64,000 nt of DNA from Salmonella enterica subsp. houtenae serovar Houten (GCA_900478215.1 LS483478.1:1860001-1924000); one strand, 5' to 3'. Shown: positions 52,078 to 60,964, counted from the first letter of the stretch. Numbers and translations are program-made. The notes: a model not told the origin generated them from the sequence alone.

Positions 52078-54189
52078 ATGTTTAATATCCGCAATACACA
52101 ACCTTCTGTAAATACGCAGGCTATTGCTGGTGCAGCGGCACCGGAGGCATCTCCGGAAGAAATTGTATGGGAAAAAATTCAGGTTTTTTTCCCGCAGGAA
52201 AATTACGAAGAAGCACAACGGTGTCTCGCTGAACTTTGCCATCCGAGCCGGGGAACGTTGCCGGATCATATCAGCAGCCGGTTTGAGCATTTAAAAACGC
52301 TTACCTTCCCCGTGTGGCAGGACAATATCCAGTGTAACAGGGAGGGTATACATCAGTTTTGTATCCTGGATGCAGACAGCCAGGAAATATTGTCAGCCAC
52401 CCTTGATGATGCCGGGAACTATACCATAAATTGCCAGGAGTACAATGAAACACATTGCCTCACCGTGGACACAGCACAGGGAGAGGAATGCACAGGACAC
52501 GCGGAAGGGGCCTCCGGGACACTCCTGACATCCCTGCGCCCTGCCTCACCGACGGCAGCAGAGTATGATGCTGTCTGGTCAGAATGGGAAAGGGCCGCAA
52601 CAGAAAAAGAGTCACGCGGCCGCGCAGCGACGGTACAGGAAATGCGTGACTGCCTGAAGAACGGCAAATCAGTGCTTAACGTGGGAGGAGCAGGTCTTAC
52701 TACCTTACCAGACCGTTTACCACCGCATATTACAAAACTGGTTATTCCCCGTAATAATTATCTGACCCGCCTGCCGCCGCTGCCGCCAGGACTACGGAAG
52801 CTGATTGTCTCTAATAACAAGCTGACCTGCCTGCCGAGGCTGCCGTCAGGACTACTGTCGCTGTCGGTCCCTGGTAACCAGCTGACCCGCCTGCCGGCGC
52901 TGCCGTCAGGACTACAGTCGCTGTGGGCCTCTGGTAACCAGCTGACCCGCCTGCCGACGCTGCCGTCAGGACTGGAGGAGCTGATTATCTCTAGTAACCA
53001 GCTGATCAGCCTGCCGGAGCTGCCATCAGGACTACAGACGCTGTCGGTCTCTGTTAACCAGTTGACCCGCCTGCCGACGCTGCCGCCAGGACTACAGGAG
53101 CTGGCGGTCTCTGTTAACCGGCTGACCCGCCTGCCGGAAAGTCTCATTCATCTGTCCTCAGCGGCAACCGTAAATCTGGACGGGAATCCACTGTCTGAAC
53201 GTACTCTGCGGGATCTGCGGGACATCACCAGAGCGCCAGGCTATTCAGGCCCCAGGATACGATTCGATATGGCGGGGCCCTACGCCCCCCGGGAAGTCCG
53301 GGCACTGCACCTGGTGGTCGCTGACTGGCTGACGCCTGCCCGGGAGGGGGAACCGGCCCCTGCAGACAGATGGCATGTGTTCGGACAGGAAGATAACGCT
53401 GCCGCCTTCAGCCTCTTCCTGGACAGACTGAGTGAGACGGAAAACTTCATAAAGGACGCGGGCTTTAAGGCACAGATATCGTCCTGGCTGGCACACCTGG
53501 CTGAAGATGATGCGCTGAGAGCAAACACCTTTACCCTGGCAACAGAGGCAACCTCAAGCTGCGAGGACCGGGTCACATTTTTTTTGCACCAGATGAGGAA
53601 TGTACAACTGGTACATAATGCAGAAAAAGGGGAGTACGATGACAATCTCGCGGCGCTGGTTGCCACGGGGCGTGTGATGTTCCGTCTGGAAAAACTGGAA
53701 CAGATTGCCCGGGAAAAAGCCGGAACACTGGCTTTAGTCGATGATGTTGAGATCTGGCTGGCGTATCAGAATAAGCTGAGGAAATCACTCGGGCTGACCA
53801 GCGTGACGGCAGAAATGCGTTTCTTTGACGTATCCGGCGTGACGGTTACAGACCTTCAGGCCGCGGAGCTTCAGGTGAAAGCCGCTGAAAAAAGCGAGTT
53901 CAGGGAGTGGATACTGCAGTGGGGGCCGTTACACAGCGTGCTGGAACGCAAAGCACCGGAGCACTTTAACGCGCTTCGTGAAAAGCGAAGCTCGGATTAT
54001 GAGCACACGTACCGGATGCTGTCTGACACAGAACTGAAACCGTCCGGGCTGGTCGGAAATACTGATGCAGAGCGCACTATCGGAGCAAGAGCGATGGAGA
54101 GCGCGGAAAAGGCATTTCTGGATGGCCTGCGCCATCTTGTGGATGAAATACTGGGGAGCTATCTGCAAGTTCAGTGGCGTCCTACCTGA
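52078..54189 (+). CDS. sspH1: SspH1-like NEL-type E3 ubiquitin ligase effector (second copy)
   Basis: 703 aa, close to the 700 aa of SspH1. The N-terminus MFNIRNTQPSVNTQAIAGAA, with VWEKIQVFF as translocation motif, follows SspH1 closely. About seven LRRs (residues 218-360) differ in sequence from those of the first copy. NEL catalytic Cys495 lies in SSCEDRVTFF. A 418-bp part of the NEL coding region is identical to the SspH2-like copy downstream, pointing to gene conversion. AGGAGGTGG ribosome site; a variable repeat lies upstream. Confidence 0.94.
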   Translation: MFNIRNTQPSVNTQAIAGAAAPEASPEEIVWEKIQVFFPQENYEEAQRCLAELCHPSRGTLPDHISSRFEHLKTLTFPVWQDNIQCNREGIHQFCILDADSQEILSATLDDAGNYTINCQEYNETHCLTVDTAQGEECTGHAEGASGTLLTSLRPASPTAAEYDAVWSEWERAATEKESRGRAATVQEMRDCLKNGKSVLNVGGAGLTTLPDRLPPHITKLVIPRNNYLTRLPPLPPGLRKLIVSNNKLTCLPRLPSGLLSLSVPGNQLTRLPALPSGLQSLWASGNQLTRLPTLPSGLEELIISSNQLISLPELPSGLQTLSVSVNQLTRLPTLPPGLQELAVSVNRLTRLPESLIHLSSAATVNLDGNPLSERTLRDLRDITRAPGYSGPRIRFDMAGPYAPREVRALHLVVADWLTPAREGEPAPADRWHVFGQEDNAAAFSLFLDRLSETENFIKDAGFKAQISSWLAHLAEDDALRANTFTLATEATSSCEDRVTFFLHQMRNVQLVHNAEKGEYDDNLAALVATGRVMFRLEKLEQIAREKAGTLALVDDVEIWLAYQNKLRKSLGLTSVTAEMRFFDVSGVTVTDLQAAELQVKAAEKSEFREWILQWGPLHSVLERKAPEHFNALREKRSSDYEHTYRMLSDTELKPSGLVGNTDAERTIGARAMESAEKAFLDGLRHLVDEILGSYLQVQWRPT

Positions 54190-54243
54190 TGCACCAGGCG
54201 AATGCGGTGCGATAAAGATATTCCCGGCCAAACAACATCAGAC

Positions 54244-54494
54244 GGTACGGATGTTGCACAGGTGGAATAGGGGAGACTTCTTCGGTCTGGGCGTGGCGCA
54301 ACTTTTTCGATGATAACGCGCCGCGCGCCGGTAGCGAGAAACTGATGGAAGTGCTGGATCACCTGAATGCAAAGGAAGGCAGGGGAGCGCTGTACTTCGC
54401 CGGGGAGGGGATATTGCAACAATGGACTATGAAGCGAGAAATGCTTTCGCTGCGGTGCACCACAAGATACTCTGATCTATTGCTTGTTAAGTAA
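54244..54494 (+). pseudogene. umuC-family C-terminal remnant, copy 2
   Basis: RWNRGDFFGLGVAQLF continues after a one-base shift as DDNAPRAGSEKLMEVLDHLN...GRGALYFAGEG and ends near CTTRYSDLLLVK at the TAA 54492. Same arrangement as after the first sspH gene, more decayed. Confidence 0.8.
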
Positions 54495-54775
54495 CTTGTT
54501 CAATCAATTCCGGGTGTTGGCTCTTCACACTCCATACAGCGCGAGACAGCGTGCCAGATAAATTCTTCGGCACGGCACAGGAGGAAATTATCTCTCCGGC
54601 TTACTTCCCTACAACATCATGAGATCCAGTGAGTTTGATGATGGAACGAGGATGTGATGGGGCATATATGGGACATAAAACGCCACTTGCTTTAAGGTAA
54701 ACTTAGACGACTGATGTTTAAGCAAGCTCTAACAATCTGTTATTTAGTGCACTCCTGGACGAGCTTTATTGTTTA
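54495..54775. other. Gene-free stretch after umuC remnant copy 2
   Basis: No open frame with a family match and no clear regulatory site. Part of the decayed region between the second and third sspH units. Confidence 0.4.
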
Positions 54776-55065
54776 TGAAAAATACATGACCATATGATGA
54801 GGATTATCCGCATCACACTTGTCCAGCGCCTCCACACCGTCAGCGGTGAATCAGTTAATCCAGCGTCCAATGGGTGAACGGGCGTAGCAGAGCGTTCTGG
54901 CAACGTGGCCGATACTATCTCCCGGGTGCAGCATCAACATGGCAGTCAGTCTGCGGGCATGGTTTTTGTCACGCGTTTTATGGATAGTTTTCTGCATCAG
55001 GCGTCGTCCGGTACGGGGAATTGGTGCTATGATCGGCATCGCTTAGTCCGGTTGGTGATTTGTGA
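54776..55065 (-). mobile_element. IS630-family transposase remnant
   Basis: The minus-strand frame from 55039 (MPIIAPIPRTGRRLMQKTIH...RRLTAMLMLHPGDSIGHVAR...GRWIN) is the N-terminal helix-turn-helix part of an IS630 transposase. A stop replaces the next Trp codon, followed by a short further match (FTADGVEAL), and the DDE part is missing. Confidence 0.8.
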
Positions 55066-55153
55066 TTTTTGGCGATTGAGCAAATCGCACAATCCGGACT
55101 GAGTTCCATCAACGTGATCTACTATTCGGCGCAGCTATTTATAACGCTTTGTT

Positions 55154-55642
55154 TTATTCATCCGGGAAAACCTCTGCAGAATGCCTGTATTGAGCGATAT
55201 AACCGGACGGTGGGTTATGACTGGCTGGGGTAGTGCAACTGGTGCTACCTGATAATTTACATTCATCATTGCTACTAATGCTTAATAGTTTTTGGGTTAA
55301 AGCATCCGGGGAAACTGGTAATGATAAAGACTCTTTAGTCTCTAAAACTGCAGGGGTGCCGAGTAGAAAAACAATGCTTCCCAGGGGCTGGTACTCGAGG
55401 CTTATACGTTCCTGTAATCCTCTATTGTAGCCTTCAACATCTGTAGCTAATGTATTCTGCGGAACATGCTGATCATTTAAGACAAAGCATTGCAAAGAAG
55501 AATCATACGCATGTATTGAGGTATGTTCATCTGAAAATGCAGAAGTTAAAAATGTAGCCTTGTCCTCTAAATTAACATCGCTTACACATGCATATGGAGC
55601 GATTGTGCTCGCCACCCTGTTAGTACTATTAATTGTAAACAT
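55154..55642 (-). CDS. Candidate effector gene, 3' end cut by an IS3-family fragment
   Basis: 162 codons from MFTINSTNRVASTIAPYACV, with a strong GGGAGG site 4 bases before the ATG. No family recognised. No signal peptide; the Ser/Thr/Asn-rich start is compatible with type III export. Only about the first 136 codons are native: from 55235 down the frame runs antisense through the IS3 remnant (tail HNPPSGYIAQYRHSAEVFPDE), so the original C-terminus is lost. Located between effector and pagK-like genes. Could be a broken effector. Confidence 0.5.
   Translation of the reverse strand: MFTINSTNRVASTIAPYACVSDVNLEDKATFLTSAFSDEHTSIHAYDSSLQCFVLNDQHVPQNTLATDVEGYNRGLQERISLEYQPLGSIVFLLGTPAVLETKESLSLPVSPDALTQKLLSISSNDECKLSGSTSCTTPASHNPPSGYIAQYRHSAEVFPDE
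55158..55232 (+). mobile_element. IS3-family transposase fragment
   Basis: The plus-strand frame HPGKPLQNACIERYNRTVGY followed by DWLG matches the end of the integrase core of IS3-family (IS2-like) OrfB, including the catalytic Glu region. Only about 75 bp remain. Confidence 0.75.
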
Positions 55643-55960
55643 GTTACCTCCCAAGGAAAACCACAAGTATGATCCATAAATCACTAAGATATAAATATAT
55701 ACGAATCTCATCACAACAAGAGGAGACCCTTTTACATGCAGTAGTTTTTAAAGAAAAGTAATTCAAGCCTGTTAGACCTATCAATTAATACACCTCATAA
55801 CTTCTGTTACATCTGGAACTTCCTGATTTATTAGCTGGGAATTATCTGTAAACGGGTAATATAACGTTGTGAAAAATCAGGCTGGTGTCAATAAAACATG
55901 CCATCCTGAAGTAATATTCAGTATACTAACAACCACAAACCTGAGACCAATTCAGTTGCT

Positions 55961-56098
55961 TCAGGATATCTGGCGGCCAGCCACTGGAAAAATGTTTTGT
56001 ATTATCTGGTGGGGAGAATGACTGGCAGCCATCACCAATGCCGAAAAGGTCGTTGCCGACAGCACCAGAAGCAATGGTAAAAATATACTATTTTTCAT
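55961..56098 (-). CDS. pagK: PagK-like small secreted protein
   Basis: 45-aa protein: MKNSIFLPLLLVLSATTFSA, then LVMAASHSPHQ and IFPVAGRQIS. A clear Sec signal peptide (cleavage after VMAA, about residue 25) leaves a 20-residue mature part. PagK proteins of Salmonella are small PhoP-activated products exported in outer-membrane vesicles, and pagK lies in this chromosomal neighbourhood in Typhimurium. AGGTGAAATT precedes the ATG. I could not find a convincing PhoP box. Identification from memory of the family, moderate. Confidence 0.65.
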   Translation of the reverse strand: MKNSIFLPLLLVLSATTFSALVMAASHSPHQIIQNIFPVAGRQIS

Positions 56099-56870
56099 AA
56101 TTTCACCTGTAAATACTCAGATTGCCCTTGCTATTGATGTCGTTTATGCTCAGCATAGTTCACACTTCACTGTCATTGGATTAATAATTAAATTTGTTGA
56201 GTAAAAATTTACATAAAGAAAAAATATTAAATATCAATACTTTTCTTTTTTTCAGGATTTCAACTCACATCAGAATAAACTTGCGTAGATGACGTAAAAA
56301 CTTGCTGACAGGAATGTCGACAGCCAGTAAAGCACTCCTATGGTAATGCAGGCTACCTGATTGCTGTGAAGATGATCTCATCTGAAATGCCTGTTAAGTC
56401 CATTGATTTAAGTGAGTTGATATAACTCCTCCACAGTATCAAAGCCGCTTTATTTCATCTCTGATAATCCCCAGCGTTAATTCTGTATGCCCGTCCTTAA
56501 TGGCTTATCTGCATCGTTTTGGCTATGTTCGTGTATCAATTTATTTTAAATCAAGGGATTATGAGAATTGTCTCGAGATTTCCTCGAATTTCCGTATTCG
56601 CTCTTTTTTCTTATACCATACAGGAAGTTGATTTAACATTTCTTTTACGTAAATTCATTGCATCGCCAGGGAGCTGTTGTCACGTTCGTCAAATACAGCT
56701 TAAAAATCTGCATAAGTAGCACCGTAACAGATATTTTTTCTGCACCTTTTGAAGTCTGTCACGACGGAACAACCATGAACCCGCTGATAACCTTATTGTG
56801 AAATGAAGAGCTGGAGGAAATGATGTCCACCCGACAGACACTATGTGTAAATTGATAAAGGTTTTTTCTT
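56099..56870. other. AT-rich gene-free stretch with third attachment-region scar
   Basis: 772 bp without an intact gene. Around 56575-56654, CTCGAGATTTCCTCGAATTT and GATTTAACATTTCTTTTACG match the sequence just inside the left attachment repeat (42595-42668). The exact 30-base repeat itself is not seen. The rest is AT-rich leader of the SspH2-like gene. Confidence 0.6.
56655..56701 (-). pseudogene. Integrase 3'-end remnant (third scar)
   Basis: On the minus strand the sequence reads LYL, a one-base deletion, then ERDNSSLAMQ and stop. This matches the LYLDERDNKAYVML end of the integrase at 42675 but from a diverged relative. It sits in the same position relative to the attachment-like sequence. 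Confidence 0.7.
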
Positions 56871-58997
56871 ATGCCCTTTCACGTTGGCAGAGGATGTCTT
56901 CCCGCCACAATCAGTAACTTGCGCATTAACCGTATTGCCCAATCTGCGACCCCGCCTGAAATGAGCTTATGGGAAAAAATAAAAGAATTTTTTTGCTCAA
57001 CGCACCAGACTGAAGCGCTGGAGTGCATCTGGATGATTTGTCATCCGCCGGTCGGAACGACGCGGGAGGATGTGGTCAGCAGATTTGAACAGCTCAGGAT
57101 GCTTGCGTATACCGGATGCGAGGAAAGCATACAGTCCAGTCGGTATGGGGAAAGCAACTTCTGTATCCTGGATGCAGACAGCCGGGAGATATTGTCGGTC
57201 ACCCTTGATGACTACGGGAACTATACCGTGAATTGTCAGGGGTACCATGAAATACATCGCTTAACCCTGGAGACAGAACAGGGAGAGGAGTGCACAGAAT
57301 ACGCGGAAGGGGCATCCGGGCCACTCCGGGCATCTGCCCCGCCTGCCACAGCGGCTCCACAGACGCCAGCAGAGTATGATGCTGTCTGGTCAGAATGGAG
57401 AAAGGCTGCACCCGCAGAAGAATCATGCGGCCGCGCAGCAACGGTACAGAGAATGCGTGCCTGCCTGAATAATGGCAGTCGAGAGCTTAACGTGGGAGAA
57501 TCAGGTCTTACCACTTTGCCAGACTGTTTACCCGCGCATATTACAAAACTGATTATTCCTCATAATAATCTGACCCGCCTGCCAGCGCTGCCGCCAGGAC
57601 TACGGTTGCTGTCGGTCTCTGGTAACCCACTGACCCGCCTGCCGGCGCTGCCGTCAGGACTATGGTCGCTGGCGGTCAATAATACCCAACTGACCCGCCT
57701 GCCAGTGCTGCCGCCAGGGCTACAGTTGCTGACGGTCACTGTTACCCAGCTGACCGACCTGCCGGCGCTGCCGCCAGGACTACAGATGCTGTTGGCCCGT
57801 AATAACCCACTGACCAGTCTGCCGGCGCTGCCGTCAGGACTACAGACGCTGTGGGTCACTAATAGCCAGTTGAGCAGTCTGCCGACGCTGCCGCCAGGAC
57901 TACGGTCACTGTGGGCCTATCATAACCGGCTGACCCGCCTGCCGGAAAGTCTCATTCATCTGTCCTCAGAGGCAACCGTGCATCTGGAAAGTAATCCTCT
58001 GTCTGAACGCACTCTGCAGACTCTGCAGAATATCACCAGTGCGCCTGACTATTCAGGCCCCACGATACACTTCAACATGGCGGGAGCCTCCGCCCCCCGG
58101 GAAGCCAGGGCACTGCACCTGGTGGTCGCTGACTGGCTGACGCCTGCCCGGGAGGGGGAACCGGCCCCTGCAGACAGATGGCATGTGTTCGGACAGGAAG
58201 ATAACGCTGCCGCCTTCAGCCTCTTCCTGGACAGACTGAGTGAGACGGAAAACTTCATAAAGGACGCGGGCTTTAAGGCACAGATATCGTCCTGGCTGGC
58301 ACACCTGGCTGAAGATGATGCGCTGAGAGCAAACACCTTTACCCTGGCAACAGAGGCAACCTCAAGCTGCGAGGACCGGGTCACATTTTTTTTGCACCAG
58401 ATGAGGAATGTACAACTGGTACATAATGCAGAAAAAGGGGAGTACGATGACAATCTCGCGGCGCTGGTTGCCACGGGGCGTGTGATGTTCCGTCTGGAAA
58501 AACTGGAACAGATTGCCCGGGAAAAGGTCAGAACGCTGGCTCTCGTCGATGAACTTGAGGTCTGGCTGGCCTATCAGAATAAGCTGAAGAAATCACTCGG
58601 GCTGACCAGCGTGACGGCAGAAATGCGTTTCTTTGACGTATCCGGCGTGACGGTTACAGACCTTCAGGCCGCGGAGCTTCAGGTGAAAGCCGCCGAAAAA
58701 AGCGAGTTCAGGGGGTGGATACTGCAGTGGGGGCCGTTACACAGCGTGCTGGAACGCAAAGCGCCGGAACGCGTTAACGCGCTTCGTGAAAAGCAAATAT
58801 CGGATTATGAGGAAACGTACCGGATGCTGTCTGACACAGAGCTGAAACCGTCCGGGCTGGTCGGTAATACCGATGCAGAGCGCACTATGGGAGCAAGAGC
58901 GATGGAGAGCGCGGAAAAGGCATTTCTGGATGGTCTGCGCCCTCTTGTGGATGAAATACTGGGGAGCTATCTGCAAGTTCAGTGGCGTCTTACCTGA
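56871..58997 (+). CDS. sspH2: SspH2-like NEL-type E3 ubiquitin ligase effector
   Basis: 708 aa. N-terminus MPFHVGRGCLPATISN carries Cys9, the S-palmitoylation site that anchors SspH2 to host membranes, and LWEKIKEFF, the SPI-2 translocation motif. About seven IpaH-type LRRs (residues 228-365) against some twelve in the 788-aa SspH2, so the LRR block is shorter. NEL catalytic Cys500 in SSCEDRVTFF. The NEL domain is nearly that of the second copy, identical in DNA over 418 bp. Third of three tandem same-strand effector genes. Confidence 0.93.
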   Translation: MPFHVGRGCLPATISNLRINRIAQSATPPEMSLWEKIKEFFCSTHQTEALECIWMICHPPVGTTREDVVSRFEQLRMLAYTGCEESIQSSRYGESNFCILDADSREILSVTLDDYGNYTVNCQGYHEIHRLTLETEQGEECTEYAEGASGPLRASAPPATAAPQTPAEYDAVWSEWRKAAPAEESCGRAATVQRMRACLNNGSRELNVGESGLTTLPDCLPAHITKLIIPHNNLTRLPALPPGLRLLSVSGNPLTRLPALPSGLWSLAVNNTQLTRLPVLPPGLQLLTVTVTQLTDLPALPPGLQMLLARNNPLTSLPALPSGLQTLWVTNSQLSSLPTLPPGLRSLWAYHNRLTRLPESLIHLSSEATVHLESNPLSERTLQTLQNITSAPDYSGPTIHFNMAGASAPREARALHLVVADWLTPAREGEPAPADRWHVFGQEDNAAAFSLFLDRLSETENFIKDAGFKAQISSWLAHLAEDDALRANTFTLATEATSSCEDRVTFFLHQMRNVQLVHNAEKGEYDDNLAALVATGRVMFRLEKLEQIAREKVRTLALVDELEVWLAYQNKLKKSLGLTSVTAEMRFFDVSGVTVTDLQAAELQVKAAEKSEFRGWILQWGPLHSVLERKAPERVNALREKQISDYEETYRMLSDTELKPSGLVGNTDAERTMGARAMESAEKAFLDGLRPLVDEILGSYLQVQWRLT

Positions 58998-59168
58998 TTC
59001 ACCAGGCGAATGCGGTGCGACAAAGATATTCCCGGCCAAACAATATCAGGCAGCACTAATGATGCACAGGTGAAATAGGGGAGCCTTCTCCAGTCAGGAC
59101 ATAACCCAGTTAGATTTGTGCGATGACAATGTATCGCCCCGGGATAGCGAGAATACGTTCGAATTAAA
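58998..59168 (+). pseudogene. umuC-family remnant, copy 3, cut by IS481
   Basis: The 3' flank (CACCAGGCGAATGCGGTGCG onward) is shared with the other two sspH genes, followed by a worn umuC end (ATGATGCACAGGTGAAATAG, GAGCCTTCTCCAGTCAGGAC) that breaks off at the IS boundary. Confidence 0.65.
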
Positions 59169-60188
59169 TGTGTGATTCATAGACATCGTTTCAATTTTTT
59201 CAGTTCAAGTTCAAGCTTGTAATTTTGTTCCTGCATATGCTCTTCGCTGGGCTGATAGTTTGCGTGAACAGCATCAGAGTATGGCGTTTGCTCAGCAAGT
59301 TCGAAGTAGCGCTCCATCGGCGTTTTACCGTTGTGAGCGCTATGAGAACGTTCCCAGTTATAGTAATGCTGCCATTCTGCCAGCAGCTCCTTCAGGTCAT
59401 CAACAGAGAGATCCACAGTGGCGTAAAACTCAGCTTTGTCTGTTTTTTGGTAACGTTCAACTTTGCCGTTAAGATGAGGCGAAGCTGGTTTATTCGGACG
59501 AAACTTTATGCCGTATTCTTTCAATCTTTCCTGTACCTTAACGGCAAAAAACTCTCTTCCCCTGTCTGTCTGAAAGCGCTGTATCGGGAAAGGCATTTCT
59601 TCAATAACACAATCAATAAAATCCAGTGTGCTTGCAGCCGTGCGACGAGAGTAGAGCCTCAGGACTCTGTAGCGAGTGCAATCATCAACAGATGTGTACT
59701 GATATAAGCCAGGCCCAATTTTGCAGGTATCCATCTGAACCCGATCACCGGGAACAGGGCGTTCGTAGCGAATGAAATCAGCTTTACGCCGGAATTTAAC
59801 AACAGGTTTAACCTGATTTTGGCAAAGGACTTTGTGGATTGTTGCCATTGCCAGTGAGATTGAATGAAGACGTTTTAACTCGCTTTGAATCCGTCTTGCA
59901 CCCAGATTTCTCTGGGTACGTAACTCCAGAATCAGAGCGACTTCGTCAGCGCCGGCTTTCGTTGATGGTGAGTGTTTAGGGCGACGGCTTTGGCTTTCCA
60001 GACCAGCAATGCCCTGAGCCAGATATCTGCGCCACCATTTACGCAATGTGGGCCGAGAAATGCCACAGCGACGGCATACGAACCCCGCATCACCGGACGT
60101 ATCATAGAGTTTTACCCACTGTAGCCGCTGCTGAGTTTCTCTGTTCATAGTGAGGCATTATAGTGAAACGATGTCTATGAATCACACA
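59169..60188 (-). mobile_element. IS481-family insertion sequence
   Basis: 1020 bp bounded by 25-bp perfect inverted repeats (59169-59193, beginning TGTGTGATTCATAGACATCG; 60164-60188), with TG...CA ends. One transposase gene inside. I found no matching target duplication in the flanks (AATTAAA left, GATTAGG right), so the flanks may have recombined after insertion. Confidence 0.93.
59177..60148 (-). CDS. IS481-family transposase
   Basis: 323-aa DDE transposase. N-terminal helix-turn-helix (VCRRCGISRPTLRKWWRRYL), then an rve-type catalytic core with Asp in VQMDTCKIG, Asp in QTDRGREFF and Glu in HLNGKVERYQKTDKAEF. The stop codon lies inside the left inverted repeat. It appears intact, so the element may still move. 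Confidence 0.93.
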   Translation of the reverse strand: MNRETQQRLQWVKLYDTSGDAGFVCRRCGISRPTLRKWWRRYLAQGIAGLESQSRRPKHSPSTKAGADEVALILELRTQRNLGARRIQSELKRLHSISLAMATIHKVLCQNQVKPVVKFRRKADFIRYERPVPGDRVQMDTCKIGPGLYQYTSVDDCTRYRVLRLYSRRTAASTLDFIDCVIEEMPFPIQRFQTDRGREFFAVKVQERLKEYGIKFRPNKPASPHLNGKVERYQKTDKAEFYATVDLSVDDLKELLAEWQHYYNWERSHSAHNGKTPMERYFELAEQTPYSDAVHANYQPSEEHMQEQNYKLELELKKLKRCL

Positions 60189-60963
60189 GATTAGGATATA
60201 CAGTTTTCGCCGGAGCCATAAAAATCGTTTTTTGCATATTCATACAGAATCGGGTGCCGTGCAACAGTTCACGTAATCGATTTCTCATGCCTAATTTCAC
60301 CAGCAAGCGGTACTTGTCTTGCCAGATTTGTCTCTCCCTTGCATTCAGTCGTCCACAGAGCGCTGACAGTCTTCCCCGGCCACGGTAAACCTCCTCAAGC
60401 AGACGCTGCTGGGCCGGACTCACTCCACATGCCAGAATTTCCCTATGCATCAGCAGTGACATGTAGCGCATCAGCTGCTTTGGATTATTGAATATTTGGG
60501 GAACTTCCAGAAAACCTGTTACCGGGGTCGGATATAACAGAAAATTGTCCAGCTTTAGCATCGTTTGGCGACGCGTTCCGCCGTACCATTGATTTCCTTG
60601 TTTAATCTGTATAAGCATCTCTGTTAGTTCCCGCTGTTGAATCGCCGGGATACCTCCATATACCTTTAGTACCAGATGGTCACTAAAAAACAGTTCATCG
60701 CTGATGACCAGAACCGGGTGATCCAGGAGCGCTTGCTTCAGGGCGTAAAATAAAAAAAGATGTTCACGAGGGCGCAGACACAATACTAACGTTGCTTGCG
60801 GCTTTCGGTACAGTTGCTGCAACAGAGCTGGCAGTGCGTACGTAATTTCATATTCACACGCAGACAGAACTGACCTGGCCAGATGTGCCACGGCGGTAGT
60901 TATCGGCCAGCAGTCACCATAAATAATAACCTGGCGGGCTGGTGTCGGGTTATAGCTCATCAT
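60175..60963 (-). CDS. stdF: StdF-like LuxR-type regulator of the fimbrial operon, 3' end altered by IS481
   Basis: 262 aa. A receiver-like N-terminal part (VIIYGDCWPITTAVAHLARS) is followed by a LuxR-type helix-turn-helix near the end (YRLLVKLGMRNRLRELLHG). It is the last gene of a minus-strand operon after a CaiF/GrlA-type gene, the place of stdF in std. In Salmonella StdE and StdF act as regulators far beyond fimbriae, affecting SPI-1 and flagella. The last three residues (Cys-Asp-Ser) and the stop come from the IS481 inverted repeat, so the native C-terminus is changed; the HTH is intact. Confidence 0.65.
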   Translation of the reverse strand: MMSYNPTPARQVIIYGDCWPITTAVAHLARSVLSACEYEITYALPALLQQLYRKPQATLVLCLRPREHLFLFYALKQALLDHPVLVISDELFFSDHLVLKVYGGIPAIQQRELTEMLIQIKQGNQWYGGTRRQTMLKLDNFLLYPTPVTGFLEVPQIFNNPKQLMRYMSLLMHREILACGVSPAQQRLLEEVYRGRGRLSALCGRLNARERQIWQDKYRLLVKLGMRNRLRELLHGTRFCMNMQKTIFMAPAKTVYPNLCDS

Positions 60964-60964
60964 C

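Noticed and set aside
42375..59168. sopE2, expected in this neighbourhood of Typhimurium
   Set aside because: No frame resembling SopE/SopE2 is present in the window.
59225..59707. 160-codon plus-strand frame
   Set aside because: Antisense to the IS481 transposase, whose DDE motifs are on the minus strand.
59155..60200. Target-site duplication for IS481
   Set aside because: The flanking bases (AATTAAA and GATTAGG) do not match; none is claimed.
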